Of a stretch of 64,000 bases of DNA, positions 17,176 to 26,355 are shown piece after piece. The notes under the pieces are model-generated. The model did not search any database. It was given only the letters and a program-made list of their open reading frames with translations, and had not been told where the DNA came from. Both the position numbers and the translations under genes were made by a program. Position 1 is the stretch's first letter, and each line of letters opens with the position of its first letter. Source of the stretch: Caulobacteraceae bacterium (GTDB lineage: Bacteria; Pseudomonadota; Alphaproteobacteria; Caulobacterales; Caulobacteraceae); assembly GCA_025450315.1 (NCBI GenBank), contig JANWHQ010000031.1:1-64000 (forward strand), written 5' to 3'.

Positions 17176-17688
17176 ATGAGATTCACCCCCCTAATGCTCC
17201 TTCTTGGATGCGCCGCCACCGCCGCAAGCGCGGCGCCCGCGCTGGCCCAAGGTCTTCTGGGCGGAAGCCTGCCCACGTCGAGCCAAGGCGCCTTGGCCAA
17301 CAGCGGGAACCTGACGCTCGTGCCGGGCGCGGCCGTCGCGTCGACGACCGGCACGACGCCGAACTTCCCCGGCGATCCGCACCAGTCGACGACCCTGGTC
17401 AAGGCCGGGGCCGGCACGAGCGGCGCCACCGCGGCCGTCAACGGCGGCGATCTGGCTCCGGGCGTCGTGGTCAACAAGACCGTCGCCACCCCGGCCGCGG
17501 CGCACGCCGGCGCCAACCGCAACGTTTCGGCGATCGTGGAGGCCGGGACGCAACAGGACAACAACCTGCAGAGCGGCTTGCTGGGCCGCGCCATCGTCAC
17601 CAGGAACAACGGCGCCCAGCAGACGACCACCTTCCGGCAGGTCGATCTGAACGTCCCCAAGGCGTTGAACAACGTGAATCCGCGCTGA
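17176..17688 (+). CDS. Exported protein of unknown function, Asn/Thr/Ala-rich
   Basis: A 170-residue protein with a signal peptide ending near ALAQ (residues 1-25). The mature chain is rich in G, A, T, N and V with little charge (for example NSGNLTLVPGAAVAS, GANRNVSAIVEAG, TRNNGAQQTTTF) and has no cysteine, suggesting an extended or beta-rich secreted or surface protein. The Shine-Dalgarno AGAGG at 17166-17170 has good spacing to the ATG. I do not recognise the family. It stands alone between the epimerase gene (divergent) and the glycosyltransferase at 17896, with a CtrA-like box upstream. It could be a cell-surface structural protein; function is not inferred further. Confidence 0.75.
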   Translation: MRFTPLMLLLGCAATAASAAPALAQGLLGGSLPTSSQGALANSGNLTLVPGAAVASTTGTTPNFPGDPHQSTTLVKAGAGTSGATAAVNGGDLAPGVVVNKTVATPAAAHAGANRNVSAIVEAGTQQDNNLQSGLLGRAIVTRNNGAQQTTTFRQVDLNVPKALNNVNPR

Positions 17689-17895
17689 GGACAGCCGAGG
17701 TTGCGAACGCCGGCCGGCGGACCTCTCGTCCGCCGGCCGGCGCCGTTTCGGGGCCGCGGGTCCTGAGCAACCCGGGTCCTCCGCCGTTTGCGCGGCGCGG
17801 CGCGACCAAGCATATATGCGCGAAGCCGGTTCCCGGTCGGGGCGGCCGGCGCTCCTCCAGTCCGATTTCAGGAGGAGGGACCTTCGCGAGGATCC

Positions 17896-18909
17896 ATGAG
17901 CGGTGACAAGCCGGACGGGGAAGGTCCGGTTCCGAAAGACGCCCAGATCACGCTCGTGACCGTCGTGATCGAGAAGCATTACCCCTACATCCAGGACCAG
18001 CTCGACCTGATCGACGCGCTCAATCCCGGCGCCGACTTCAAGCTGCTGGTCGTCGACAACGCCGCCCATGCGGGCGGCGGTTTGACCTCGCCCGACCCCC
18101 GCGTCCAGCTGATCCCCGGCTTCGATCCCGCGCCGCTGCCTCTGGAAGGGCGCGGCAGCTATCATCACGCCCTGGCCCTGAACCAGGCCGTCCCGCTGGT
18201 CGGCACGCGCTACATGCTGGTGATGGATCCGGACTTTTTCGTCATCCGCCCAGGCTGGATCGACGCGTGCATCTCGTACGTGCGGACCCGCGACCTCGGC
18301 TTCTTCGGGGCGCCCTGGCACTACCTCTCGTACCGCAAGTGGCGATACTTCCCTTGCGTGCACTTCCTGCTGGTCGACCTGCACAGGACCCCCGCGGCCG
18401 AGCTGGACTTCACGCCCGCCATCGTCGAGGACCGACGGTGGCTGAACTCGCCGGCCGCCCGGTGGCTCAAGAAGCACCTGCCGAGACTCTATAACCGCTC
18501 GCTGGTGGAGTCGCGCCGCGACACCGGCTGGCGGTTGCGCCGGCTGAAGGGACGGGGGGCTTCGGAGGTGCTGCAGCCGGTGCTGAGCATCGAGCGGGAG
18601 CTCAGGGCTCCCAAGCACCTGAGGCACGAGCGGGGCCGGTCGTTCGAGCGCCTGCTGCCGCGCCGCTGGAGCTATCTGCCTGCGCCGGGTTCCTACGTGG
18701 AGCCCGAGGCCGTGCCGGAGTTCCAGCGGGACGAATACGACCAGCTCAGCCCTGAGATGTTCGCCTGGCGGGGCGAGGCCTTCGCCTTCCACATGCGCCG
18801 CAACATGCGCGACAAGACCAAGGGCCGGACCGAGGCCGACGCCCTCGGCGACGAAGCGGCGCTGAACGGTCTGCTCGCCCGTATCCGGGCGACCGGCGGG
18901 GCCTGCTAG
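17896..18909 (+). CDS. GT-A-like glycosyltransferase (stand-alone homologue of the C-terminal half of 32360-34960)
   Basis: A 337-residue protein that looks like a GT-A glycosyltransferase. The N-terminal strand ITLVTVVIEKHYP leads into LLVVDNAAH, then MLVMDPDFFVIRPGW (DPD as DxD, around residue 107), FFGAPWHY and YFPCVHFLLVDL. These align with the C-terminal half of the 866-residue protein at 32360 (VVIDPDLYVIRPNW, FGVPWNP, YFPCTHLMILDL). Later AFHMRRNMRDK matches FHVRGELHRK. A GAGG Shine-Dalgarno lies four bases before the ATG. The stop overlaps by four bases the end of the convergent GT-B gene at 18906. Confidence 0.75.
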   Translation: MSGDKPDGEGPVPKDAQITLVTVVIEKHYPYIQDQLDLIDALNPGADFKLLVVDNAAHAGGGLTSPDPRVQLIPGFDPAPLPLEGRGSYHHALALNQAVPLVGTRYMLVMDPDFFVIRPGWIDACISYVRTRDLGFFGAPWHYLSYRKWRYFPCVHFLLVDLHRTPAAELDFTPAIVEDRRWLNSPAARWLKKHLPRLYNRSLVESRRDTGWRLRRLKGRGASEVLQPVLSIERELRAPKHLRHERGRSFERLLPRRWSYLPAPGSYVEPEAVPEFQRDEYDQLSPEMFAWRGEAFAFHMRRNMRDKTKGRTEADALGDEAALNGLLARIRATGGAC

Positions 18910-19982
18910 ATCGCGGGCTTCTCCAGGAAGAAGCGGTCGAGCGCCTCGAACGCCTTGATCTTCAGCGCGGCGTTGGGATCGCCGACCGGCGGGGGCTGCC
19001 GGAGCTTCAGCAGCGCGGCCCGCACGTCGACGCTGTCCTTGGGATCGACGACGATGCAGTAGGGCTGGAGTTCCTCGGGCAACCGGGCGGCCAGGCGGGG
19101 AGAGGCGAGCACCCAGCAGCCGCAGAGCACCGCGTCCAGGACCTTGGTCTTGAACCCCCGGCCCAGATCCGACAGCGCCGCCATGGCGGACGCACCGCAG
19201 AGCGCCAAGACCAAATCGTCCACCACGCCCAGGCGCCGGACGTCCGGGGTGAAGCTGCGGTGCTCGGAGATCTCGCGGCTGGTCGCGCCTGCCGCCTCGA
19301 ACCTCCATCCAGCTCCGTCATCGCCGGCCGCGCTGACGAAGCGCATGAACTGGATAAGGCTGTCGTCAGTCACCGGCCCGGGATGGGCCGAAAGGACGCA
19401 GAGGATGCGCCGGTCCGACCTGGGCCCCGCTGCCCGGGCCTGGGCGATCCGGCGGGCGTAGCCGGACGCCACGAAGTAGGGCGCGTAGCCGACTTGACCC
19501 TTGAAGCCGAGCCGCCGCCAGTAGCGCTGGGCGGCCTGGCCGGACTCGATGGTGAGGATGTCGTCGGCGAAGGCGGCCGCTGCGACGTCGCGGCGCCCGA
19601 ACACCTCGATGTTGTTCTTCAGCGCCCGGTGCAGCTTCCCGAAATAGGGCCATTCCCGCAGCGCCCGCACCGCGTCCCGCCGGTGCGGGATCTCGGAATT
19701 GTGCGACCTGAGCGCGAGCCTGGCCTCGGGCCAGCGCTGCCTCAGCCAGCGCCAGACGGGCTCGTCGACCGAGGCGTCCACCAGGATGTGGGTGAAGCGA
19801 TCGGCGGCATGCGCCGACAGCGCCTGGGCGATGTCGCCGGTCTTGCGGTTGAAGCGGACCAGCGCGTTGTCGATGCCGCGCTCGGCCAGATACTCGCGGC
19901 GTCCCAGGATGTCCTTGGTGCTGCCGTGCTCGGCGAAGCCGGGCGCCTGGAAGTGATGGGGCGCAATGTGGAGAAGCTTCAT
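18906..19982 (-). CDS. GT-B-like glycosyltransferase (stand-alone homologue of the N-terminal half of 32360-34960)
   Basis: A 358-residue protein with a GT4-like GT-B layout. The N-terminus LLHIAPHHFQ and HGSTKDILGRREYL, then LRSHNSEIPHR, ILTIESGQAAQRYW, LCVLSAHPGPVTDD, and RLGVVDDLVLALC...LSDLGRGFKTKVLDAVLCGCWVL. The last element corresponds to the nucleotide-sugar-binding end of GT4-type enzymes. Each motif has a counterpart in residues ~23-395 of the 32360 protein (LLHLVPHS, HGSTKDVVGRHQYF, SHNSELPHR, GRGFKTKILEAILCKCWVL). It converges on the GT-A-like gene with a 4-base overlap. Sugar donor and acceptor unknown. Confidence 0.75.
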   Translation of the reverse strand: MKLLHIAPHHFQAPGFAEHGSTKDILGRREYLAERGIDNALVRFNRKTGDIAQALSAHAADRFTHILVDASVDEPVWRWLRQRWPEARLALRSHNSEIPHRRDAVRALREWPYFGKLHRALKNNIEVFGRRDVAAAAFADDILTIESGQAAQRYWRRLGFKGQVGYAPYFVASGYARRIAQARAAGPRSDRRILCVLSAHPGPVTDDSLIQFMRFVSAAGDDGAGWRFEAAGATSREISEHRSFTPDVRRLGVVDDLVLALCGASAMAALSDLGRGFKTKVLDAVLCGCWVLASPRLAARLPEELQPYCIVVDPKDSVDVRAALLKLRQPPPVGDPNAALKIKAFEALDRFFLEKPAI

Positions 19983-20265
19983 GGTCGCCGGGCAAGTGGA
20001 TCAGCCTGGGCGCAGGGGCGGCCGAAGATGCCTCCGCGCGTGCGGCGAAGTCATAGGGTCAACCGGGGCCCGTGACGAGCCGGTGTGTCCGCGGGCATGG
20101 CCTGATGGTTGGAATGGTGGCCTGAATTCGGATAAGGGGGCGGCTGGGGCGATCCTTGCCGAGCCTGTTCAGCTTGATGATCGGTAGGCTGTTTGAAACG
20201 GAGTTGCTGGTGAGGTCCGATCCGCAATCGCCTTTGCCGATGGCAGGCCGCGGCCGGCGCAGCTG

Positions 20266-23200
20266 ATGTCCGTGATCGACTGGGGCGCGCGCCAACGCGC
20301 CAAATTCGCCCTTCGCGCGGCCGACCGCCTCAGGAACTCCGGGGCGTTCGACAAGGCCGTGGCCGCCTACGAGCGGGCGGCGGAGCTCGACGCGGGCCTG
20401 AAGCAGCAGGCCTTGGAGTCGGCGTCGGTGCTGCTGATCGAGCAGCGCCGGCCGGCCGAGGCGGCGCCTCGGCTGCAGGCCCTGGTCGCGCTCGACAAGA
20501 AGAACGCGGACAACTGGCGCCGGCTCGCCCGGGTCCTGCGCGAGACGGGCGATCGCAGAGGCGCCATCAAGGCCTGGCGGCGCGTGATCGACGTGGAACC
20601 TCGCGATATCGAGGCCAACCAGGCCCTGGTCGAGATGCAACCCGAAGCGGCGGCCGAATCGATCGAGCCTCTGCGGATCGTGGCCGAGGCCGCCTGGCCG
20701 GCCGATCCGAAGCCTCAACGGCGCCTGGCCAGGCTGCTGGCCGACCACCACCGGGCCGATGACGCGCTGGACGCGTGGCGGCGGATCCTGGAGGCCCAGC
20801 CGGGCGACGTGGAGGCCCACGAGCGGTCGGCCAATCTCCTGGAGGCCGCGGGCCGCAAGGCCGAGGCTGCGGTCCACCTGGCGGCGGCCGCCGAAGCCAC
20901 GCCGTCGAAGGTGAAGCTCTGGCGGCGCCTGGCGAAATTGCTCGAGGAGACCGGATCCGGCCCCGACGCCTTCCGCGCCTTGCAGCGGGCGCTCGAAGCC
21001 GACCCCGGCGACGTGCAGGTCCACGCCAGCCTGGCCCGCCTGCTGGAAGACCAGGGACTGAAGGCGCGGGCCCTGAGCCACGTCCGGGCCATCGCGGAGG
21101 CCGGCAAGGACACCGAGGCGTGGCGGCGGCTGGCGCGTCTGGCGACCGAGCTGTCGCGGCCCGACGACGCGGTGGCGGCCTGGCGGCGAGTCTTGTCGCT
21201 GGCGCCTGACGACCGGGAGGCCCACCACGCCATGGCCGGGCTGCTTCAGGCCGATCCGGCCCGCGCGGTCGAGCACCTGAAGGCGCTGGCCCGCGTCACT
21301 CCCAAGAAGCCCGAGGTCCAGCGCAACCTTGGCCGCGTGCTGATGGAGCTCGGCGATACGCCCGGCGCGATCGAGACCTGGCGGCGGCTGCTCAAGCTGG
21401 ACGAGCACGACATCGACGCCCATGCCGCGCTGGCCGAGTTGCTGTACGACCGCAAGGGCATGGCCGCGCCCCATCTCGAGGTCCTGGCCGAGCGGGGTCC
21501 CGATCCGGCCGGCGCCAGCCTCAGGCTCGCGCAGCTGCTGATCCGCACCGGCGACAGGGCGGCGGCGCGCCCCCACCTGGAGCGGCTGCTGGCGGCGGAT
21601 CCGTCCAACGCCCCGGTGCGCGAGGCGTTGGCCCAGGTGCTGCTGGACCTGGAGCTGTTCGCCGAGGCGGCGACGCATCTGCGCGCGATCGCCCTCGCCG
21701 CGCCGGACAAGCCCCAGGGCTGGAAGCGGCTGGCGGACAGCCTGCGTCGCTCGGGCGACCTGGCCGCCGAGGCCCAGGCCTGGCGCCATGTGCTGGCGAT
21801 CGCGGAGGACGATCCGCAGGCCCACGAACGGCTGGCGCACTTGATGATCGAAGCCGGCCGGCCCGCGGAGGCGGCCGCGCACTTCCGCGCCCTGGTCCAG
21901 GCCTTGCCGGACAACGCCAAGATCTGGCGGCGCTATGTGCGCGCCCGGCGTCAGGCCGACGAAAGCGTCGAGGAGCTGGCGCTCTGGCGCGAGGTGCTGG
22001 GCGTCGCCGGTCACGGCGAGTTGGAGAGCCAGCTCAAGCGGGCCGAAGAAGCGGTCCGCCGCAACCAGGACCTCAAGCATGAGCTTCAGGGCGTCGGCGC
22101 CGAGCTGAAGCGCGAGCGGGGCGCTGCGCAGCATGCGCTGACGCGCCTGGAGCGCGAGGAACGCGCCCACAGCGAGACCCGGGAGCTCTACAAGGACGAG
22201 TTGAAGCGCGAGCGGGGCGCCACCCATCAGGCCCTGACCCGCCTGGAGCGCGAGGAGCGCGCCCATCGCACCATCCAGGGCCTCTACAAGGACGAGGTCG
22301 CGGAGCGTCGGCGGCTGGCCGCCGAGCTGCAGGAAAGCGCCCAGCGCCAGCGCCAGGCAGAGGCGGAAGAGGCCAGCCATCTGATCGCGGGCCGGCTAAT
22401 CGGACTTCTGGAACCCATGGCCGGCGCGGAGGCCTCGGCCGCCTCCCAAGCCGACGAGGCCGCCGCCTATGTCGAGGAGAGCCTCCGGGCCGCCGCGGCC
22501 GCCGGGGCGCTGGTGGTGGCGAGCGAAGCCGATGCGCGGCTGGCGGGGGTGGGGGTGACCTCCCTGGCCGATCTGCCGGCCAAGCTGCGCGGCCGCGGGT
22601 CCAGGCTGGTGATCCTGGCCGACCGCAACGCGGGGGTGCGAGCCGAGATCCGGGAGAGCCTGGCCGGCAAGCGCGGCCTTGGCGTGCTGGACCTGTTCGA
22701 GCTGGTGATCCGTCGCGCCGCCGGCCTGGAGGACCCCCGGGGCCAGGTCGAGCCGGTGTCCGACGACGTCTGGCCGGCCCGGCCGCTGATGGTCATGTGC
22801 TCGGACGACAGCCTGCGCGACGCCGTGGCGGAGTCGATCCGCAAGGCCACCGACCTGGCCATCGCGCCGCTGTTTCCGATCGCCCTGGCCGCAAAGGTCC
22901 TGGCGCGCGAGCTCGACCTCGACGACTGGCTGGCGGCCGCCTGGTCGGCGCACGGCCGGCCGCGCGCCTTCGGCTTCCAGTTCGATCCTGAGACGCTGGC
23001 CTTGTTCGCCCGCGAGGTCCGCTCGGGCCGCGCCCCGGTGATGGCCAAGGTGTTCCGCCGGGCGACCGCGCTGCACCTGGCCTGGAGCGACAAGGCCCTG
23101 TTCGCCGCGGCCGAACACTTCGCCCGCTCGGGCGAGGGTGTGGGCGCCGACTTCGACGCCGGCGACGCCCAGATCGAGGTCAAGACCTACAAGCGCCTGA

Positions 23201-24813
23201 TCGCGCGCGACATGCTGCTGGAGAATGCCTTCGAGCAGCTCGGCAAGTTCAGGCCAGCCACCGCCAAGGCCTATCGGGAGCTGTTCGACAAGCCGGCTCT
23301 GGGCCGCTTCTGCCGGGACGCAGGCCTGTCGCTGGGCGTTGCGGGCTTCGCCGAGGTCGAGGAGAAGGCGCTGGGGTTCACGCCCTCGGCAGAGCTGCTC
23401 CGCACTGGCCGCCTGATCGGCAAGGCGGTGGACTCCCTGACCGCCGCGCGCGAACCGGAGGCGCCGCCCCAGGGTCTGCTGCAATACGGTCTGGGCCGCT
23501 CGCTCGAGGCCCTGGGCCGCCATGCGGAAGCGCTGCGGGCCTATCAGGACGCCGTCGCCAGCGCGCCAACCTACTTCCCCGCCCGCGCCGCCGCCGCGCG
23601 CTATCTGGAGCTGGCCGGCCGGCCAGCCGAGGCCGAGCGTCTGCTGCGCCAGGGCCTGGGCAATGGCACGCCCGATCCGGACGTGCAGGAGGGCCTGCTC
23701 GACTTCTATCAGCGCAACGCCTCGCCGCGGGGCGTGGCGGCCGTCTCGCGGCTGATGCTGAAGCGCGGCCAGAGCCGCCCGGCCATCACCGCCCCGGCGC
23801 TGGTGGAGCTGGGCCGCTGGCGTGAGGCCGAGCCGCTGTTGAAGACCCTGTCCGCGCGGGTCGCCGGCCAGGACAATTTCGTGAACGACCTCACCGACCT
23901 GCCGGAGCTGGCCCGGGAGCTGGAGAGGCTGAGGGCGGCCGCCGAGGGCGGCGGCGCAGGCGCCGAGCTCAGGTTCGCCGAGGCGCTGAGGCGGCTGGGC
24001 AGGCTGGACGAAGCGCTGCCCTGGTATCGTCGGGCTCTCGCCGATCCTGGCGTCCTGGAAGCCGAGACCGGCGTCGGGGCCGAGGTCCGCCCGCGGTTCC
24101 TGATGGTTGGACCGCCGCGCACGGGCACCACCCTGCTGCGCCGGCTGTTCGACCTGCACCCCAAGATCGCCGCGCCCTCGGGCGAGCTCTTCTTCTTCTC
24201 CAACCGCACCGGACAGCGCGCCGGCAGCAACCGCCAGAGAGCCCCGCTCTCCTGGTATCTGGGCGCCTTCAAGGCCGCCGCCGAGCGCAAGCCCGACGCC
24301 AGGCTGATCGGCGAGAAGACCCCGCACTATTTCTCGACCTCCGACGCGCAGATGGCTTTCGCCAGCCTGTTGCTGCCCGACGTCAAGATCATCGCCACCC
24401 TGCGCGATCCGGTGGTGCGCGCCTGGTCGGAGATCAAGGTGCAGCGCCGCGCCACCGAGGCGGAGATCGTCGCCGCCCTCAGCGAGGGCGCGTGGCCCAA
24501 CTGGCTGGCCGAGATCGTCGACGCCGGCCGTTATGGGGCGCACCTGAAACGCTGGCTGAAGCACATCAGGCCGGACCAGCTGCTGCTGGTCGACTGCGAT
24601 GCTCTGGAGACCAATGTGGTCGAGGAAGCCGGCCGCATCTTCCGCTGGCTCGGCGTGCGCGAGCTGGGGAGGCGGCAGGTCGAGGGCCTTCAGCAGGGCT
24701 GGAACAACCGCACCGAGAACTTTGCGCCCAGCGCCGAAGTCGAGGCACTGCTGCGCGGCGCCTATGGCGACGAGCCCTGGCGCGCGGCCGAGGTCGGTCC
24801 CGAGCTGGGTTAG
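20266..24813 (+). CDS. Giant TPR protein with coiled coil and sulfotransferase domain(s)
   Basis: A 1515-residue protein. Residues ~1-585 are paired TPRs in a ~67-residue alternation (for example LARLLEDQGLKARAL, AWRRVLSLAPDD, EAHERLA). Residues ~590-705 form a charged coiled coil containing a 32-residue tandem repeat (LKRERGA...LTRLEREERAH). Residues ~840-1050 read like a divergent Stf0-type sulfotransferase, a weaker call. More TPRs lie at ~1070-1240. Residues ~1275-1515 are a standard PAPS-dependent sulfotransferase: VGPPRTGTTLLRR (5'-phosphosulfate loop, near 1280), GEKTPHYF, and ATLRDPVVRAWSE (3'-phosphate binding). No signal peptide, so cytoplasmic. It may sulfate a glycan or protein held by the TPRs. 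Confidence 0.85.
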   Translation: MSVIDWGARQRAKFALRAADRLRNSGAFDKAVAAYERAAELDAGLKQQALESASVLLIEQRRPAEAAPRLQALVALDKKNADNWRRLARVLRETGDRRGAIKAWRRVIDVEPRDIEANQALVEMQPEAAAESIEPLRIVAEAAWPADPKPQRRLARLLADHHRADDALDAWRRILEAQPGDVEAHERSANLLEAAGRKAEAAVHLAAAAEATPSKVKLWRRLAKLLEETGSGPDAFRALQRALEADPGDVQVHASLARLLEDQGLKARALSHVRAIAEAGKDTEAWRRLARLATELSRPDDAVAAWRRVLSLAPDDREAHHAMAGLLQADPARAVEHLKALARVTPKKPEVQRNLGRVLMELGDTPGAIETWRRLLKLDEHDIDAHAALAELLYDRKGMAAPHLEVLAERGPDPAGASLRLAQLLIRTGDRAAARPHLERLLAADPSNAPVREALAQVLLDLELFAEAATHLRAIALAAPDKPQGWKRLADSLRRSGDLAAEAQAWRHVLAIAEDDPQAHERLAHLMIEAGRPAEAAAHFRALVQALPDNAKIWRRYVRARRQADESVEELALWREVLGVAGHGELESQLKRAEEAVRRNQDLKHELQGVGAELKRERGAAQHALTRLEREERAHSETRELYKDELKRERGATHQALTRLEREERAHRTIQGLYKDEVAERRRLAAELQESAQRQRQAEAEEASHLIAGRLIGLLEPMAGAEASAASQADEAAAYVEESLRAAAAAGALVVASEADARLAGVGVTSLADLPAKLRGRGSRLVILADRNAGVRAEIRESLAGKRGLGVLDLFELVIRRAAGLEDPRGQVEPVSDDVWPARPLMVMCSDDSLRDAVAESIRKATDLAIAPLFPIALAAKVLARELDLDDWLAAAWSAHGRPRAFGFQFDPETLALFAREVRSGRAPVMAKVFRRATALHLAWSDKALFAAAEHFARSGEGVGADFDAGDAQIEVKTYKRLIARDMLLENAFEQLGKFRPATAKAYRELFDKPALGRFCRDAGLSLGVAGFAEVEEKALGFTPSAELLRTGRLIGKAVDSLTAAREPEAPPQGLLQYGLGRSLEALGRHAEALRAYQDAVASAPTYFPARAAAARYLELAGRPAEAERLLRQGLGNGTPDPDVQEGLLDFYQRNASPRGVAAVSRLMLKRGQSRPAITAPALVELGRWREAEPLLKTLSARVAGQDNFVNDLTDLPELARELERLRAAAEGGGAGAELRFAEALRRLGRLDEALPWYRRALADPGVLEAETGVGAEVRPRFLMVGPPRTGTTLLRRLFDLHPKIAAPSGELFFFSNRTGQRAGSNRQRAPLSWYLGAFKAAAERKPDARLIGEKTPHYFSTSDAQMAFASLLLPDVKIIATLRDPVVRAWSEIKVQRRATEAEIVAALSEGAWPNWLAEIVDAGRYGAHLKRWLKHIRPDQLLLVDCDALETNVVEEAGRIFRWLGVRELGRRQVEGLQQGWNNRTENFAPSAEVEALLRGAYGDEPWRAAEVGPELG
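22102..22293 (+). repeat. Two tandem 96-base repeats in the coiled coil
   Basis: Units 22102-22197 and 22198-22293 encode two 32-residue copies beginning ELKRERGA and ending LYKDE. They are mostly identical in DNA. They extend the coiled coil of the TPR-sulfotransferase by one in-frame duplication. Confidence 0.85.
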
Positions 24814-24915
24814 CCCCGGCCGGAAGCCCTCGAGCATCTCGGAAGCGCTGACTCCTCAGCGGGGGCGCGCGCCGTTTCATCGGCGGCCACGAGCCGGACC
24901 AGACTGGCGGCCGGT

Positions 24916-26178
24916 CTAGCTGGGCGGGATCGGTTCTGGCCCCAGCACCGTCAGGATTTCGTCGAGCAGCCGCCTGTCGACCGTTTCCCGATAGACCACC
25001 GGCATCTCGACGAGCCCCCATCTGGCGTTATGGACCAGGATGTCGTCGACTTCCTCTTCCATGCGCTTGAGCTTGGCTTCGTCCAGGCTGCACAGCCGCC
25101 GGACCTCGTCCACCACCATCTCGAACCGCACGGCGGGGTCGAGCTCCCGGTCGTAGCCCTCTTGGAAGTAGCCGGGGAAGGTTCTGAAACCCAGCTCGCG
25201 GATGAGCTCGAGCGACCCGGCATTGCCGAGGACGATGAAGGGATGGAAGCTGAGGAGCGGCTTGAGGCTCTTTTCGGTGATCCGCCGGGGCCCTTCCATT
25301 TCCGTTTCCGAGACGACCGTGAACCAGGAGTCGTCGTGCTCCCGCAGGTCCATGTCGTAGTAGGGGGCCTTGATCCGGTTCGGATCGGTCTTGGTGCGGG
25401 GCAGCTCGCCGAACAACACTTGCCCATGCCCGTCGAGCTCAGGAACCAGCTGGGCCAACCGGGCCGGCTTGTCGCCCCATCCCTCCACCGAGTTGAGATA
25501 ATTGACGAACTTCCTGAGTTGGGTGGCGCGGTGGCCGCGAAGTGAGAACCCGCCAAATGAAATATGTCCAAGATCCCAGATTTGATCCTGGATTAGCTGC
25601 AACAAGAACAACGTCTTGTGAAATCGCGGGGTGAAGTTCAGGCACAAATATCGCTTGTTACGGTGCGCCGCTCGAGAGCGGTAGAATTCAAGTCGCCGGT
25701 CGAATACTCTCTGTCCTTTTGTGGGAGAGCTGCGAAATATAAGAGAAATATAATAGTCGTAATTGAGAACGGTGACGGGTTGTTTCCAGCCAAGATCGCG
25801 ACAATGAGCGAGATAGTTGGCGCGATAGCTGCGATCCTGCGTGACGTAGACGCACCGGCTCGGCGGTAGACCTGTTCTCTCGATGTAGGAATGAAGCTGC
25901 GCCGTACGGCTCGCCGAATGCACCATCCCTTCGCCTGAACAGTCGAAGACCACCGCCGTCAGGCCTGACTTGACCCAGTCCACGAGATCGGGCGGAAGGC
26001 GGAATCGATCGGACGAAAAGTCCAGATGCCCCTTGCCGTCGGCCACAACCAACAGATCGGGAGGGCCGGCCATGTGTTCTTCGAGATCGAGGAGGCATAT
26101 CTGATCTGTCATCAGCTGAAAGAGGGTCTTCTCGGAGGTGACCCGCAAGACGCTGACTTTTCGACCGTTGATCGCCAT
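24916..26178 (-). CDS. Unknown protein with GT10-like C-terminal motif, low-GC insert
   Basis: A 420-residue protein I cannot name with certainty. The C-terminal third has VVSETEMEG...ITEKSLKPLLSFHPFIVLG and ELGFRTFPGYFQEGYD. The E...TEK...P...G pattern recalls the nucleotide-binding end of GT10 fucosyltransferases and of phage/viral proteins of unknown function. The N-terminus (KVSVLRVTSEK) has no signal peptide. Part of the gene, about 25560-25860, drops to ~42-43% GC by hand count in two 60-base lines against ~70% around it, a sign of recent transfer. Start: ATG at 26178; an upstream TTG at 26202 is possible. It lies between the two TPR-sulfotransferases, so a sugar-related role is likely but unproven. 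Confidence 0.6.
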   Translation of the reverse strand: MAINGRKVSVLRVTSEKTLFQLMTDQICLLDLEEHMAGPPDLLVVADGKGHLDFSSDRFRLPPDLVDWVKSGLTAVVFDCSGEGMVHSASRTAQLHSYIERTGLPPSRCVYVTQDRSYRANYLAHCRDLGWKQPVTVLNYDYYISLIFRSSPTKGQRVFDRRLEFYRSRAAHRNKRYLCLNFTPRFHKTLFLLQLIQDQIWDLGHISFGGFSLRGHRATQLRKFVNYLNSVEGWGDKPARLAQLVPELDGHGQVLFGELPRTKTDPNRIKAPYYDMDLREHDDSWFTVVSETEMEGPRRITEKSLKPLLSFHPFIVLGNAGSLELIRELGFRTFPGYFQEGYDRELDPAVRFEMVVDEVRRLCSLDEAKLKRMEEEVDDILVHNARWGLVEMPVVYRETVDRRLLDEILTVLGPEPIPPS

Positions 26179-26355
26179 CGACGGCACTGTTAGCCCAGCC
26201 AAACGGCGGGGCGCAACCTGGCGGCGGCGGCCGATGATCGTCGTGGAGATGACCGAGAGGGGCCGCCATGAATCCGATCACAGTCGTTGCCCAACCGGCT
26301 CGCGCATTGCTACTCACGCGCACGAGCATGGGGCGATAACCGAAAGCTTCAGTGG

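Noticed and set aside
22396-24837. 813-codon minus-strand open frame over the giant TPR-sulfotransferase
   Set aside because: Antisense to a gene with clear TPR and sulfotransferase motifs; low-complexity composition and no motif or start signal.
25618-25869. Plus-strand 83-codon frame in the low-GC patch
   Set aside because: Antisense to the unknown protein's conserved region and without start signal; the patch composition alone does not make it a gene.
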